DNA of 64,000 nt from Axinella damicornis (GCA_963931865.1 OZ007507.1:9066689-9130688); one strand, 5' to 3'; positions 10,737 to 23,029 are shown, numbered from the stretch's first letter. Numbers and translations are program-made. The notes: generated by a model from the letters alone, not told the origin.

Positions 10737-10920
10737 AATGAAACAAGACAGCTTTGCACGGCTGGAAATTGCCGAGAGAATGACAAACACACATGCTTAC
10801 CCCCTTTAAATAACCCGCCATCGACACCTGCTCACAGCCATATGCGCATGCGTACACCATGCAACGATGAGAGCGTATTTTCTTTCTAATTCGCTTCACT
10901 CAAACGACAGAAAAATACAT
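10737..10920 (-). repeat. Split direct repeat A1 (5' end of Ngaro-like element)
   Basis: This 184 bp outer 5' repeat matches 5663-5846. It probably carries the promoter and leader for gag, whose ATG lies 30 bases downstream on the minus strand. Confidence 0.88.
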
Positions 10921-12006
10921 ATCTTTCTCTTTAGTTTCGTTCCCATACCATTTTAGTGGTCTGGGAACGCGACTACTCCCTGAGCATATGCGGTCCGCGC
11001 GCGCCTCCAAGATCGACGAGACAGTGAACTCTGAACCTTCCTAGGAAACAGACTGCTGGCCTGACAACATGCCTGAGGCTGCTGAGATCGAGCAGTAAGA
11101 AAAGAGGTCAGGTAAATCTGCATGAAGTAATCTAGAGCATCATAAGCTATTGAGTAAAGGAGGACGAGGGGATTTCTGGACCCGGGCCCAGCTTAGGGTG
11201 CAAGTGCATGACGTGTGCAGTGATAGAGTGAGTCTCTACTCTTGTGCTCAACCATAGAGACTTATATCTATGGCTCAACACAGCCTGTCCTGAGTTCGAA
11301 TCCCACTAAAGCCTTTGATCATTCTGTGGTTTGCCTTTAACCCTTTAACCACCGCGAATTCTTCCACCAAGACAACACGTTTTCATGCATTCAGCGCACA
11401 CCACTTTCGTAGGTACTCCTCTCCCACAGCATTCGCTCCTCAGCGGCCAAACTTGGTGGGGCCCCACACACATGGAGAGACCCCTCTGGCAATACCGTTA
11501 ATGATATTCATGTCAGTGCAGAGGATTAAAAATGCATACACACAACAACGCTATATTTTTAATTCGTGATAACCGAATTCATGTCTTCCACCTCTTTGCC
11601 ATCTCTCATCCAGTCTTTCTGGCAGATTATCATCATCTTCTGCTGGTCCGGTGCTCCTGTATTATATCGTCTACTTCGAGATCTGTCACTATCACATGGA
11701 AGGTGAGCCCCAATGGTACAAATAATGCTGTGGCATCCAGGTCCTCAGCAGAAGTGTCCGCCATGCATTTTATAGCCACATCTAATGGTGCACATCCTGT
11801 CACTTGCATCTGCAACCACTTAGCCGGGCCACATGTAGCCACTTAGAACTAATTGTGCCTATCAGGTGAGCGCTATGCTTTCTACATGTATGTTCACTGG
11901 TACCTCCCGTACCACTGACAAGCGGCCTTCTTCTCTACTCAGTTCTAGCTGTGGATTCATGTGACAACAAACTTATATATAGTGTCAATATACAGCGTTT
12001 CAGTAT
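10921..12006. other. Intergenic, hairpin 10938-10970 and possible SINE 11221-11320
   Basis: A short TTCCCA hairpin occurs at 10938-10970. The stretch 11221-11320 contains GAGTTCGAATCCCACTAAAG, a Pol III B-box-like sequence. It resembles 60235-60315, which carries GGTTGGAATCCCACTAAAGC, so a tRNA-derived SINE is possible. No cloverleaf forms. The ORFs here show no recognisable domain. Confidence 0.4.
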
Positions 12007-12014
12007 GCACAACC

Positions 12015-12605
12015 AGTGGCGGATCTAGAAATTTTGAAAGGGGGTTCGGTTGGCACATACACAGCGCACCGCCGAAGGTGGTGCGCAGAGCTGTGAAGTG
12101 GTGATCAGTCCGCGCAAAGCGCGGAAAAATTTTGTTACGTGTTCTTTTAAGCGATCAGGAAGCGCTCTCGTAGCATCTCTGCGCATTCTGGACATGTTCC
12201 CAGACGCAAAGAAGATTGACTAAGTAACCAGTAAGTATCGATGTATGGGGCTGTTAGCTTCCTTCTTTTCATCGTCGACGGATTATTATGTACGTGGACA
12301 GTCGATTGAACACTGCGTTATTGCTTTATTTTCTAATTATACGTATATACAGAAACAAAATAATTGATGTAAAATTAAAATTGTGTAGCAGCGTAAACCT
12401 AGCTGCCTTCAGGCTTTCAGCCCGCGAACGGTCAAGGTATTACCAACCACAGCTACAATAATACAAGTAGATTATAAGGGGGTTCGCTCGCACCCCTAGA
12501 TCCCCCCTAGATCCGCCACTGGTCGATATGTAGTCTACGATATTTTGTGGGTATAATTCTGGGTAGTTCGACCGAACTCAACGAAGTACCCCTGGATCCG
12601 CCAGT
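12015..12605. mobile_element. hAT-like MITE, AGTGGCGGATC family, copy 1
   Basis: The element starts AGTGGCGGATCTAGAAATTT and ends TGGATCCGCCAGT. It is flanked by a perfect 8 bp target duplication GCACAACC at 12007-12014 and 12606-12613, as for hAT elements. It has no transposase. An extra internal end (AGATCCGCCACTGG near 12510) suggests that one copy inserted into or recombined with another. Confidence 0.88.
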
Positions 12606-12613
12606 GCACAACC

Positions 12614-13870
12614 CAATTTGGAATGATATGCCCTACCCTGGCTCTACATCAAATGCTATAACCCTCTTATCGAGCATCTCCTGGAGCCCGTGTGCTGTGG
12701 TTTTGCTGTACACTGGATGTTTGCAACTCTTAATATTGCATTTGGTGCTAGCCTTGATTGGCTTTGGTATCCCATTGTGGGTTCGATACGTTTCTCGATC
12801 TCCCATGCACATAGTGTCCTGATGCATTCAGTGTTGGTCAACATGTACCCTTCCCTCTGTTTTTCTTTCACTGCTATAGGGTGTATGTACCTTGGATCAC
12901 TCTTCTTGCAGAGCAGTGAGCAGGAGCTGCACTGGCCAGGTTGAACCTTGGACGCTTTTAGCTGAACCTGAATAATATTTACTGACTCTGTTTGCTAGCG
13001 CTATATACTTTCATCTCGAAGTGTGAAATGCTCTGTATCGTCTGCAGACTCAGGAACAGCCTCCATGTAGAGTTCTCTGTCATGCAGTAGCTAATGCCGG
13101 TGACTATACATTTTCTCATTCCCACATGCATTAAATTATATTGACTGTTTATACCGTTTGCATTGCTGGAACACGGAAACTCATGTAAACTCTAACTGTA
13201 GCATTCATACTTCTTGCACAAAATACCTGCGATAGCTGTCCTGGAGTTGGTTAATGCAAATGGCACCAATTTTTGTGAAGATGGTGCTCATTTTCACTCA
13301 AATCCAGTTGTCTCTCTTTCTGAGTAGACTACAAACTTTACACATGCATTGGTGTGTAGAACTGCTGTAGCTGAGCTTGAGTACCAAAACATATTGAAAA
13401 TCACTACACCACATCCGAAGTTATAATTTTTTGTGCGGTTTCTTCAGATTTAGCTAAACTTCCGGAAATGTTCTGCTTCATTGAAATAATATACATCATT
13501 GTAGTCTGATAAACAAAACACATTGTTGATGAATGAATTGATATGTAAATAGAGGCCCAAGGTGGCCCATTAGTCAGTACATATTATTGATAGAAATGGA
13601 GACTAAATGACAAAATGTATATATGCCGGTATAACACATGTAAACTGTGCTAGCTTCCTAGCTAATAACATTGGTGTTGGTGGTGGTGAACAGAAATAAC
13701 TTGTTCTGATATTGCTAGTAAAGCAGGGTTTTCCTTTGAACCAGCAAACTATGATCCTTGTTCACCACTCCACTGTTATAGTATAGATTGGTCTGCAGGT
13801 CTTTGATACCTCCCAGTTTCTATCCTTCAGTCGTGACAGCTCACTCTCAATCTGCACGTAGCAATTCGAG
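12614..13870. other. No gene recognised
   Basis: The sequence is AT-rich and unique-looking. The ORFs are short and without domains. Confidence 0.5.
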
Positions 13871-13879
13871 GTCTTCTAT

Positions 13880-14540
13880 TCATCACCACAGACAAATAAT
13901 CCTCCCATCCACAAGTTGATTTTGAATGTTTGATAAGTGCATATAGCTTGTTTCCTCCAACTGTCCTATCATCATTCTAAAGATTTGCATACCCAAAAAT
14001 AATACCATTTTGAATAAGGTGTAAGTCAGCTGAGAGCTCCATATGTCCAGTATGTAGCAGATGCCGTACACGACTGGCCCAGGATGTTTGCAATTGTTTG
14101 GATAACGTTAGGGTTTCCTTTACCAACGATACTGTGTTCTAATCCAGAGTGGGAGTCGCCAATCTCTCCATATACACTGCATTGTTTTGTTGCCGTGAAA
14201 GGCACCCCCAGCATTCTCTTCAGCACTGTCCTTTCCACTAAAAGGAATTCTCTCAGACCCCAGATTTCACTTTGGAATCGTATTCCAATACCGGTTGCAC
14301 CAGTGCAGTAAACAGTGAGTGTAGAGTGTCACACGGAGCCCTCCGCATTCCCTAGACATAGCAATAACTTTCAATGCACTCTTGCTGAGTATTCATGACG
14401 AACATTGCATTGATCTATTGTTCGCCTTCCAGCTTGACAGCCAATTGCAAATTGTTCTTCTGGGAGAATTCCTAAATCCTCAACCCAGGTGATGATCCTT
14501 ATGGCTAAACTCTTAAAATGCTCATACCACTAAGAACTAG
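13880..14540 (-). pseudogene. Decayed non-LTR (LINE) reverse transcriptase fragment
   Basis: On the minus strand the sequence first encodes ILPEEQFAIGCQAGRRTID (about 14410-14480), like the LINE RT motif around QFGFRKGRSTID. It then jumps to a C-terminal RT region with LVQPVLEY, IWGLRE and VLKRMLGVPFTATKQCSVYGE (about 14130-14310). The catalytic middle including the xxDD box is missing, and frameshifts and stops separate the pieces. This is an internally deleted, dead LINE of the family whose C-terminus reads LLGVP..TP..AVYGELG. Confidence 0.6.
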
Positions 14541-15000
14541 GAACTAGCTGTAGAGGAGGCAATTCACAAGAAGGAGAAGATATCACTTTAAATGCCATGG
14601 CATGCTTTCAGTATTGAGTAGAATGAACAGCAAGGAGCTTTAAATTTGGAGGAGAATAAAAGATGCGAAAGGAGAGTATGCAGGTTTAACTCCTCCAAAA
14701 TGTTCTCTTTTAAGACAGAGTTACTGTATTGTTGCATCTACATGGACATGAGGACGAGATGCTTGTGACGGTGACTGACTCTGTATACATTTCAGAAACA
14801 TCACCTCAGTGCTTGTTGAGATTTGAAAATTTGTGCCTGCACGGGTCACACACTTGGAATTCAAATGAATATATACATAGCAAGACCACCAGCAATAGCC
14901 GAAGTTTTACATACCATACCATACCACCTAACTCTCAATCTGTGCTGTATATCAACAATTAATATACAGGAGGGTGCTAGTGCAGTATTTCTTGATAAAA

Positions 15001-15170
15001 TTTGTAATAGCTAGTACTGCAGAGGCACAAAGAGGGTATCCTTCGACGAGGTAGAAGGCCTGTAAATAAATGGCTTGATGATGAGTGCAAGCAACAAAAG
15101 CATGTTACCAATGATACACTGAAAGCCTGGAAGAATGATATGAGCAACATGGGCAGGCATAACAAATTAC
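15001..15170 (+). pseudogene. Possible LINE fragment (endonuclease/RT linker)
   Basis: One plus-strand frame reads RRPVNKWLDDECKQQKH followed by TLKAWKNDM. This resembles the W-x-D-x-E-C segment common between the endonuclease and RT of LINEs. No further domain follows, so the assignment is weak. Confidence 0.3.
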
Positions 15171-15245
15171 ATGACTGTGTGAGTTCTCATTCTTCTGCTA
15201 GTGTCTTTTAACTTGCTGCATGCTATCACTTTATGCTGGTATTAC

Positions 15246-15995
15246 AGTGGCGGATCTAGAAATTTTGATAGGGGGGTTCGGTTGGTACATACACAGCGCA
15301 CCGCCGAAGGCGGTGCGCAGAGCCGCGAAGCGCGGAAAAAGTTTTTACGTGTTCTTTTTAGCGATCAGGAAGCGCTCTCGTAGCATCTCTGCGCATTCTG
15401 GACATGTCGCAAAGAAGATTGACCAAGTAACCCCAGACGCAAAGAAGATTGGCTAAGTAACCGGTAAGTATCGATGTGTGGGACTGCAGGGCCGGCGGAA
15501 GCAAATTGGGTTTGGTAGGGCAAAATGGGATATGATATGTCCACTGCCGAAGGCAGTGTGTAGAGGCGCGCAGCGTCGATCTGTATATCGCGCGAAGAGC
15601 GGAATAAATTTTCACGGTCATTTTTCAGTTGCCTGGATGGGGTCTCGTAGCACCTTCGTGCTTTGCACTGCACTGCCACTGCTCTCTGGTTTCCGTGCAA
15701 TCCGTGACCGTCTCACTCTCGACGTGGAAAGGAAATGTACGCTGCGCTGGTAGCCCACGCCTACTAGCAACGAGTTTTTCTAAATCGCACGTGGTAGTCA
15801 GCACGTAGCTAGTTGTACTTGTTCGCAAAGTTAACCAACAAGCGCCCAGTATGTGTCCAGACACTTCAGGTTTTGCTGCAATGCAACTGGACTCGTAAAC
15901 TTGGCCCTCGACTCGATACGTAGTCTACGATATTTTGTGGGTATAATTCTGGGTAGTTCGACCGAACTCAACGAAGTACCCCTGGATCCGCCAGT
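15246..15995. mobile_element. hAT-like MITE, AGTGGCGGATC family, copy 2
   Basis: Its ends and body match the copy at 12015-12605. It is flanked by GGTATTAC (15238-15245) and GGTATTAT (15996-16003), a 7/8 match target duplication. An extra block (about 15483-15900, beginning GGGCCGGCGGAAGC) is absent from copy 1 and looks like a second element inserted inside. That block contains ACTGCCGAAGGCAGTG, also seen at 48459-48898 and in part at 51307-51650. Confidence 0.85.
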
Positions 15996-16003
15996 GGTAT
16001 TAT

Positions 16004-16977
16004 CAAGTGAGCATGAGCAGTATGCCAGATGAACTGCAGAGGATGAAATTGAAATGTCAGAAGTGAACTCTTGAACTTAACCATGCGACCATCAAACCAA
16101 GTGGATGGAACTTGGCCATAGACCATCAAACCAATTATTGCAAGTGCAATGGAACCAACAAACTCGATCCTCGAGTGGTGAGGTGTGCAATACATGTACT
16201 CCTCTTATTTCTTTATCGGAATTAAAGAGGCTGAGCAGTAGGCTACACACATTGATGAACAACCATTCAGGGTTTCATACAGGACTTCAGGTTAGGGGGT
16301 GAGACAATGACACAACATAGATGCATCGCTATAGGGAGGGGAATGTGCCCTCCCCAGAGACTCACATTCTCTGAGGTTGACTGTGAAGCCAATTTCGATG
16401 GATTGAGGTGTTGTTAGGTTTGAGACAAGAAATCTGGTCTGAAATCTTATATAGGTGGGAGGGAACTTAGAATCCCACCTGGATTTCTCTGGAGGGTTAT
16501 CCAGATGAATTAACCCATTGCACCCCGTAGCAGCCAAATGAGCCCGGAGGATACCCATAAGCCCATAAGAATTTATATAGGGGGGTTAATATTAGGCATT
16601 AATACTTTGTACATGTTATTCTACTTCTTTAAGCTGCTTGCAGTAGTAGGTAATGAGTTAAAAGTCCATGTAGACAGCCTCAATGTGTGCCGTGTAGAGG
16701 CCTCTGTCATAGTTGCCTGGAAAAGCACTGTGAAATAATTTTTGGAAATCGTTAGTGCCATGGCCAGCCTGCCAGCCATTCAAAAAATTTAATTGAAAGA
16801 TAGCTACATACACCTCTGGTGGTGGTCTACAGCTATTGGACTGGTCGACTGATCGATGGACTGGACTACTAGACTGACCACAGTTTAGCCTGTCCAACAA
16901 TAATAATTGCATGAAGCCCTTAACCTTTCCTGGATGAATTAATTTGCGTTTCACCATGGAAATTGAATAGCGTTTAC
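16004..16977. other. No gene recognised
   Basis: I find nothing beyond short ORFs without recognisable domains. Confidence 0.5.
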
Positions 16978-17645
16978 TTAACAAGTGAGTCTTTAAAAGA
17001 CTTGATGCGTCTCAGCACGACTTGGTATCAGCTACAATCATGCAGAGGAATGGCAGTTGTTTAACCCTTTATGACTGCAAATCCTGTTAGCTATGAGACT
17101 TTCAGCTGAAGTCAGCATTGGAGGTTCTGGAGGTTCTGGAGTTCTTGGAGGTTCTGTGTGATCCGGGGTGGGTCAGGGTGCATGAGGTGGGAATGTTCAC
17201 TCAAAGGGTGAAAGCAGTATGGTCGGGTCTGGGCTTGATGTTTAGTCAGAGCCAGTTGGGCCGTTTTAATTCACAAATGGACCTAGAGAACACCTTGCCA
17301 AGTTGGCCAATTCTTTCAGCAATTATCTAGCTAGTTAGCTATAGAGCTGAGTGTGTAGTTAGTATATGCACTTCACTGTGTATGGATGAATGAGTATTCA
17401 TTGTCCTGATTTACATAGCCACAGTCTTGGTGAGTGGATTCATGAGCAGCAAAGCAAAACCCATAATCACTTTTTGAGATCTACTTGCAGGCTATAAATA
17501 CGTTTGACATCCAGATTGCTGCACTTGAGCGGGCGCATTGAGAAAAGCGACGTACGTACGTACGTACGCACGTACCACGTACGTACCTACGCATCCAGCA
17601 CTGTGTCTCGGCACTTCGGTGCCGAGACAAAATTCATACCGGCGC
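16978..17645 (+). repeat. Left blocks A and B of a mirrored repeat pair
   Basis: Block A, 16978-17045 (ACAAGTGAGTCTTTAAAAGA), returns inverted near 27888-27945. Block B, 17395-17645, has a CGTACGTACGTACGTACG core and ends in a GTGCCGAGAC palindrome. It returns inverted at about 27420-27660. A GGAGGTTCT tandem repeat lies at 17118-17155. Confidence 0.75.
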
Positions 17646-17814
17646 CGCTGTATTCTTAGCAACCACCTATTTTTAGGTAGCTGAGCTATTTATACACACT
17701 AGGATGTCATTTCTAGCCCTAGAAAAAACGTAGATCTACACGGCAAAAACAGAGATTTATTTGACATTCTCCATGAATAAGATGAATATTATTATCAATA
17801 TATTAAGATTTTAA

Positions 17815-18130
17815 TGTGCGTGTGTGTGTGACGGAAGTGGGATGTTCGTGGGGCTGGACTAGACTAGTGACGCGCGACCTTCGTACTTCAATTCACTGAA
17901 CCTCGAAGAATGTTCGAGAAGATTAGGCAAGGGCTGGAATCTTCCAGAACAGGTGAGGCTACAAGCGTTAAGCGGATGCAATCGGGGAGCAGCAGTCGAA
18001 GCGCGGACACCGTCGGGGAGCAGCAGCCGAAGCGCACGCAATCGGGGAGCTGTTGAAATCGGGGAAGAGCAGCCGAAGCGGACGCAAGCTAGCGGCGAGC
18101 AGCAGCTGAAGCGGATGGAAACGGGGATAA
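17815..18130 (+). repeat. Block C with GGGGAGCAGCAG minisatellite, left copy
   Basis: The block opens with GGAAGTGGGATGTTCG (about 17835), then carries about five ~30 bp units with core ATCGGGGAGCAGCAGCCGAA up to 18125. The same two parts appear inverted at 23030-23405. Short ORFs on both strands are repeat translations. Confidence 0.8.
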
Positions 18131-18858
18131 ATTGATTCCTGACTCCTGAGAAAGCGCGTAGGCCTACGCCAGCGCTGCTTTACTGTAGCGCTGTCCCTGA
18201 AGCGAAGGTGAACGGTCAAACGTCGATTTCGCGCGCGCGCATGTCCAGCTACACTGTACATGTAACAGCAAAGGCAACAGGGCCAAACGTGCTAATACCT
18301 TGTTATTAGCGCTATGATAGTAGTTTTTGCTCAAAACATCTCGTGAAGTTTTCAAACTCTTATAAAAATTAATATCGTTTTCGCAACTAAAGTTGGCAGC
18401 GAAGTGATTCTAGCACAGTGCAAGCACCAAACTTCAACTGATATATACATGTAGCAACCCAGGCTGGAAGTCCTGAGTATCATCAGAGTTCACGGCTCTA
18501 TTATGGTATCATTGAGATTCAGCGCGATCGCGGTGTCGCGAACTCCGCTCTGTGAATATCTGCATGTACATATGTAGACAGACTTGCGCAAGACATGCAT
18601 GGGCAAAACACATAATTTTTTCCTCGTGAGCAAGTCTGTACATGACGAGATTCTATATAGCTAGTATTATAACAGTATGCGTGGGATACGCCCGACTAAT
18701 ATAGTGTTGCAATTCGGATGTTTTCATACACAGCGTAGGTGTACATCTCGTGACCGTATAGGCCTACTTGCAGGCTGACTGCCGTATAACCAACAGGAGA
18801 TTAGTTATAGGCCTACGGCTGAGCGCTAACGATCACTTATCATGCAGTAGATCGACTG

Positions 18859-21416
18859 ATGATAAGCAACTTCAAGAGAATGATGGCGAGCCCCAGAATG
18901 ACACTCCTACTGCTGCTGAGTATGACGGCAGGTTTACCGGGACAGTCTGACACAGTCACACAGCCAGATGAAGACAGAGCTATTAGCAGTATAATGCAGC
19001 TCCTACGTCGAGAGCCAGGTCCAATTAGCAACATCCAAAACGTACGTTTCTTTCAAAAAGTGTCCAAATGCAACAGAATTGTCAACAGCGGGCAGTACTA
19101 TGTATGATTAGTGTTCCAAGAACGAATCTTGCATGAGGAAAGGAGAATGACCGTCACTCTAGAATAAGGAAGAGTGATCTAGTGCTAGTTTTGTGCATTC
19201 TATGATAGTTTGAGGAGGGACGAGGAAGTATAGCATACCCTCCAACCTCCTTGGTTGCAGTGATGGAATATTCAAACACATACACTCACATGTGTATAGG
19301 AAACTTTAGCACATCCTCCAGAAAGCATCAAGGGTACCAGACTGTGCATGTCACAGAGTGGTGCTTGATAGCATGACCAGTAGAACATGCATGGTGCACG
19401 GAGAGTGTCAGAGTCTGCATTCATGATTGGTAGCTATACAGCAAGTCCACAAGTCATACATGTAGACTGACCGCAAAACAGACTGTGATAGCTACCAACT
19501 TGTTATTTGTAGCTCATGCATGTTGGTCAGCCTTGCAGGAAGTATATATATGAATGCACGGTACCTACCCTTTGTCAGGCAATTTAAAGTGATGTTTTTA
19601 TATGTCTGCAAATTGGCTGACATTATAATTAAGGTAAGGAACCAAAGTGGTTGTATACACAGAAGACATTACAATAACAAATTCGGACTATACACTGATC
19701 AGCAAGAGTGCATTGAATGGTGGATGATCATACATTGAATGCAGCAAAGTAGCTACACTAGTCTTGCAAATGAAGGGATGGTTGTACACACCAAAGACAC
19801 TGCTATAGCGGAAAATGCAGGAGGGGTCCATATATAGGACAGCTGTCTGTGCTCGTATATACCTCAAAAGGGAGTTACTATATGAATGTTGACAATGTAT
19901 CATAAGTACTTAGTAGCTAGATACGTATTGAACATTGCTTTAGACAGTGGATAAATTCTATCTTTCAGCCAATTGCTAAGCTTGTGCGGTTCATCTTCCA
20001 TGACTGTGTTACTGAATGTAATGGATGTGTCAATATCAACGATGTTGAGAATCGAGGTCTTGAATCAATATTCACAGCACTGAACAACATTTATGACAAT
20101 GAAACCAGTGGATTCAGCAGCACTAGCATGTCTCGTGCAGACTTTTATGCAGTTGCTGGCATTGTGGGAGTGAGAGCTGGAGCACTGAACCAACAATGTT
20201 CTGACATTGGCTTACCTGAAAACTGTACCTTACCCACACCAAACGTTGTCATCCGCTATGGTCGAATAGACTGCTCCACTTCACCTAATTCAAGCAAGGA
20301 CTCCGGTTTCCCTGATCCCCATCGAGATCTTGAGCATGTGATGGAAGTGTTCCGGGATGGTATGGGAATGACAGAGAGGCAGGCTGTTGCTATAATTGGA
20401 GCTCACGCACTTGGACAAGCTACACCACAAAATAGTGGGTTTCAGGGACCATGGGCTCCTCCTGGTAATAGACTTGACAATGCATTCTATCGTTCATTGA
20501 GAGGCCCTAACAATGGATGGCACCAATCACAACTCAACTTTCCAAATGCCCCCCCTGGAGTGAATCCAAGGTTTCAGTGGGACACTGGTAATATCCAGCG
20601 GACATCACCAGGACCTCAAACAGGAGGCAGGCTAATGCTCAACACCGACATGGTAAGAGCTCAATTACTCCACGGTACATGCATCTACAGATAATAGCTA
20701 TACGCCTCATGCATGACGTGTGGCTCTCCTGCATGGGTTCAAGTAACTTTTATCAATCATGCATAACAGTCTCGAGCTTTTGTGCAACAAGCATTTAGCT
20801 AATCATTACCTCAATAGCTACATTGCAATATTGTCGACTGACTGAATTTGCTTTGACGGTTAATTTTTTGCACAAGTCATTTTCAACATGAACAACCCTC
20901 ATCACAAGCCACACAAGACCTACATGTATAGCTTAACCTATATACTGTGCATTAGGCTGGAGTAAACCAACATCTTACCTTGCACAATTGTATGGTGTAA
21001 TGTCCGTGCAGGCACTCTTCAAACGTGTTACACCAGATGAAACTGGGCGAGAGACAAACGGCTCTTGCAGGAATCTCTTCCTAGACTGTGATGAATCCCG
21101 CACAGCCAGTATTGTGGATGAATATGCCCAAAACAACACCCAGTGGCATGAGGACTTTGGTACTGCCTTCCAGATCCTCATTGAGCATGGCTATCCCAGT
21201 GGTCACCTAGTTGAAGCTGGAGAAGAGCTGCCTACACTGATTGACCCCGTTGCAACACCATCTGCTTCAGTTACTGATACAACTGCTTCAGCTTTTGGTA
21301 CTGATGGAAAAGCTTCAACGTTCAGTAGTACTAGTACCGATGCAGCTGTCATTGTGAATGCAACTGCCATACCACTTCTGCTTGCCGTGTTTATAGGTAT
21401 GGCCATGGTACTTTAA
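18859..21416 (+). CDS. Plant/fungal-type haem peroxidase, secreted, predicted GPI-anchored (3 exons, 423 aa)
   Basis: Exons 18859-19041, 19969-20652 and 21012-21416 join in phase 0 with GT-AG borders (AAC/GTACGT, TTTCAG/CCA, ATG/GTAAGA, GTGCAG/GCA). The protein would reduce H2O2 with haem while oxidising a substrate outside the cell. The first Met gives a hydrophobic leader (MTLLLLLSMTAGLPG); Met8, 9 or 14 could also start. Distal Arg and His sit in RFIFHDC, and the proximal His in IIGAHALGQ. The Asp that pairs with the proximal His is in MLNTDMAL, split by intron 2. SIVDEYAQNN...AFQILIEHG matches the C-terminal helices of cytochrome c peroxidase relatives. A Ser/Thr-rich linker and a hydrophobic tail (AIPLLLAVFIGMAMVL) without basic residues suggest GPI attachment. 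This superfamily is rare in animals. All key residues are intact. Confidence 0.9.
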
Positions 21417-22607
21417 GATGAAAACTTATGTACAATAACGGCTTGGCATAATATTTTTGCTACGATTATAACTATAGAGAAAGCAAAATTCTATTGGATG
21501 CATGCTTTTGTTTTTATATTGTATACTGATTGTTATTCTCATGAGTACAGTATGAGTGTTTGTCTAACTAATTACGCTCGGTAGGGGAAAACTATATACC
21601 AGTATAACTCAGGCTTTAATGTCAATTCAGCCATGATCAATATATGCAAGTAATAGAAGCTGCATGTAAAAGTAAAGGTAAAATTTAGCGTGTGTGCTAT
21701 TGTTATGAACTCTTGGTACTGACAGGCATACTCTGCAGGCTAAGCTGCAGAAAACTGATCCCATGCAGCTATCATGAAAAAAGAGACATGTTTTTTTGGA
21801 GAACTACCTAATCAGCAGCAAACATGCAAGTAACACTCTCACATGCACCACAAAGGGCACTCTATTTGGCCATGGGAGACTCAGTGTTCTATTCATGCTC
21901 TTGACCGAATCGACTGACTACACATATAGCTATAGGTCGGTGATTGCGTACATATATTGCTGTTCCTGCTATAAGTTCCTTTTACATTGGTGTAAAAAGT
22001 TTCGTATGGCTACAAGCTGGATGTTTTCTTTCTCCTAAGATGTAAAGTGACACTATGCGAACGATATTCACTCAGATGAGACTATAACGAGATGCCACTA
22101 GCGCTAGCAACACAAAGGATAGCTATACATTGCTAGTAAAATAATTACGAGGGTTGAGGTGTTTATACTGCTGGTATATAGAAATTTAATATGACATAAC
22201 TCAGTATTTGCTGTAATGTAAATGCGTACATGCATGTAACACAGCTCTGTGGTAAGGTTTGGACTACTATAGTAGTATAATTATGACCCATGCAGAGAGC
22301 TAGTGGCTAAGTGCATGTACCACTGCAAGCTAAACTATTTTATTACTACATCCAGTTACACAAGTACCATTCCCCAAGCTAATTCAAAGAATGTGGTGTT
22401 GGATGTGTATTGAGTGGGAGGTTATAGTGAAGTTTACTCACCTATCAACATTTTGAATTCTCTTCCAGCACAATAAAATTAGCATGAGGCCAGAATTTAT
22501 GTTAAAATAACTCACATGGAGCTAGCTCACTGCAAAAACAGATAGGCTCTCTTAACCATGCACATATAGTTCCTTGGTTGCCATGGTTACAAACAAGCTG
22601 TATATAT
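21417..22607. other. Peroxidase 3' flank, no gene
   Basis: I see AT-rich sequence with short ORFs only and no clear AATAAA polyadenylation signal close to the stop. Confidence 0.5.
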
Positions 22608-22626
22608 GGGGGGGGGGGGGGGGGGG
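22608..22626. repeat. G19 homopolymer
   Basis: An uninterrupted run of 19 G follows TATATAT. Confidence 0.95.
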
Positions 22627-22758
22627 AGCATTTTTAATTCAAGAAAAGCCACTGAAAAACTACCACAGTGATGTATAAATCACTAACAATCTCTGCTGTA
22701 ACAGCATTACAAAGCTGGCGTCAGCTAATAGGTAATTATGATTCCTTCACAGATTCAG

Positions 22759-22761
<3 letters not shown>

Positions 22762-22850
<89 letters not shown>

Positions 22851-22878
22851 CACACATGCACACACACACACACACACA
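22762..22878. repeat. (CA)n microsatellite
   Basis: An 87 base pure CA run (22762-22848) is followed by interrupted CACACATG units. The ORFs on both strands over it are artefacts. Confidence 0.97.
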
Positions 22879-23029
22879 TATGCGCCACACATGCACACAC
22901 ACCCATAAATTAGGTTAGTTTGCATGCACACTACACTGTATCTTGTGTAAAAATTTAACTTAATAAACATAATAGAAATACCATTACTCTATTTCGCCTA
23001 CAGTGTATTAGCAGTCCGTCGCCAGGTAT

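Larger units (their letters stand above)
5102..10920 (-). mobile_element. Ngaro/DIRS-type YR retrotransposon, apparently intact
   Basis: This minus-strand element runs gag (9973-10707), RT/RNase H (7749-9911) and tyrosine recombinase (5951-7018). Its ends are split direct repeats: A1 at 10737-10920 equals A2 at 5663-5846 (184 bp each), and B1 at 5847-5912 equals B2 at 5102-5167 (66 bp each). Read on the minus strand the order is A1, ORFs, B1, A2, B2. This arrangement is diagnostic of Ngaro and PAT-like elements, which integrate through a circular intermediate with the recombinase instead of an integrase. All three ORFs are open and the paired repeats look identical, so the insertion is probably recent. 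A 495 bp segment separates A2 from B2. I saw no adenine methyltransferase or hydrolase domain. Confidence 0.93.

Noticed and set aside
11221..11320. tRNA gene
   Set aside because: A B-box-like GTTCGAATCCC is present, but no acceptor, D or anticodon stem can be drawn; a SINE remnant is the most that can be claimed.
22668..22970. ORFs of His/Thr and Val/Cys repeats
   Set aside because: They are translations of the CA microsatellite on either strand.
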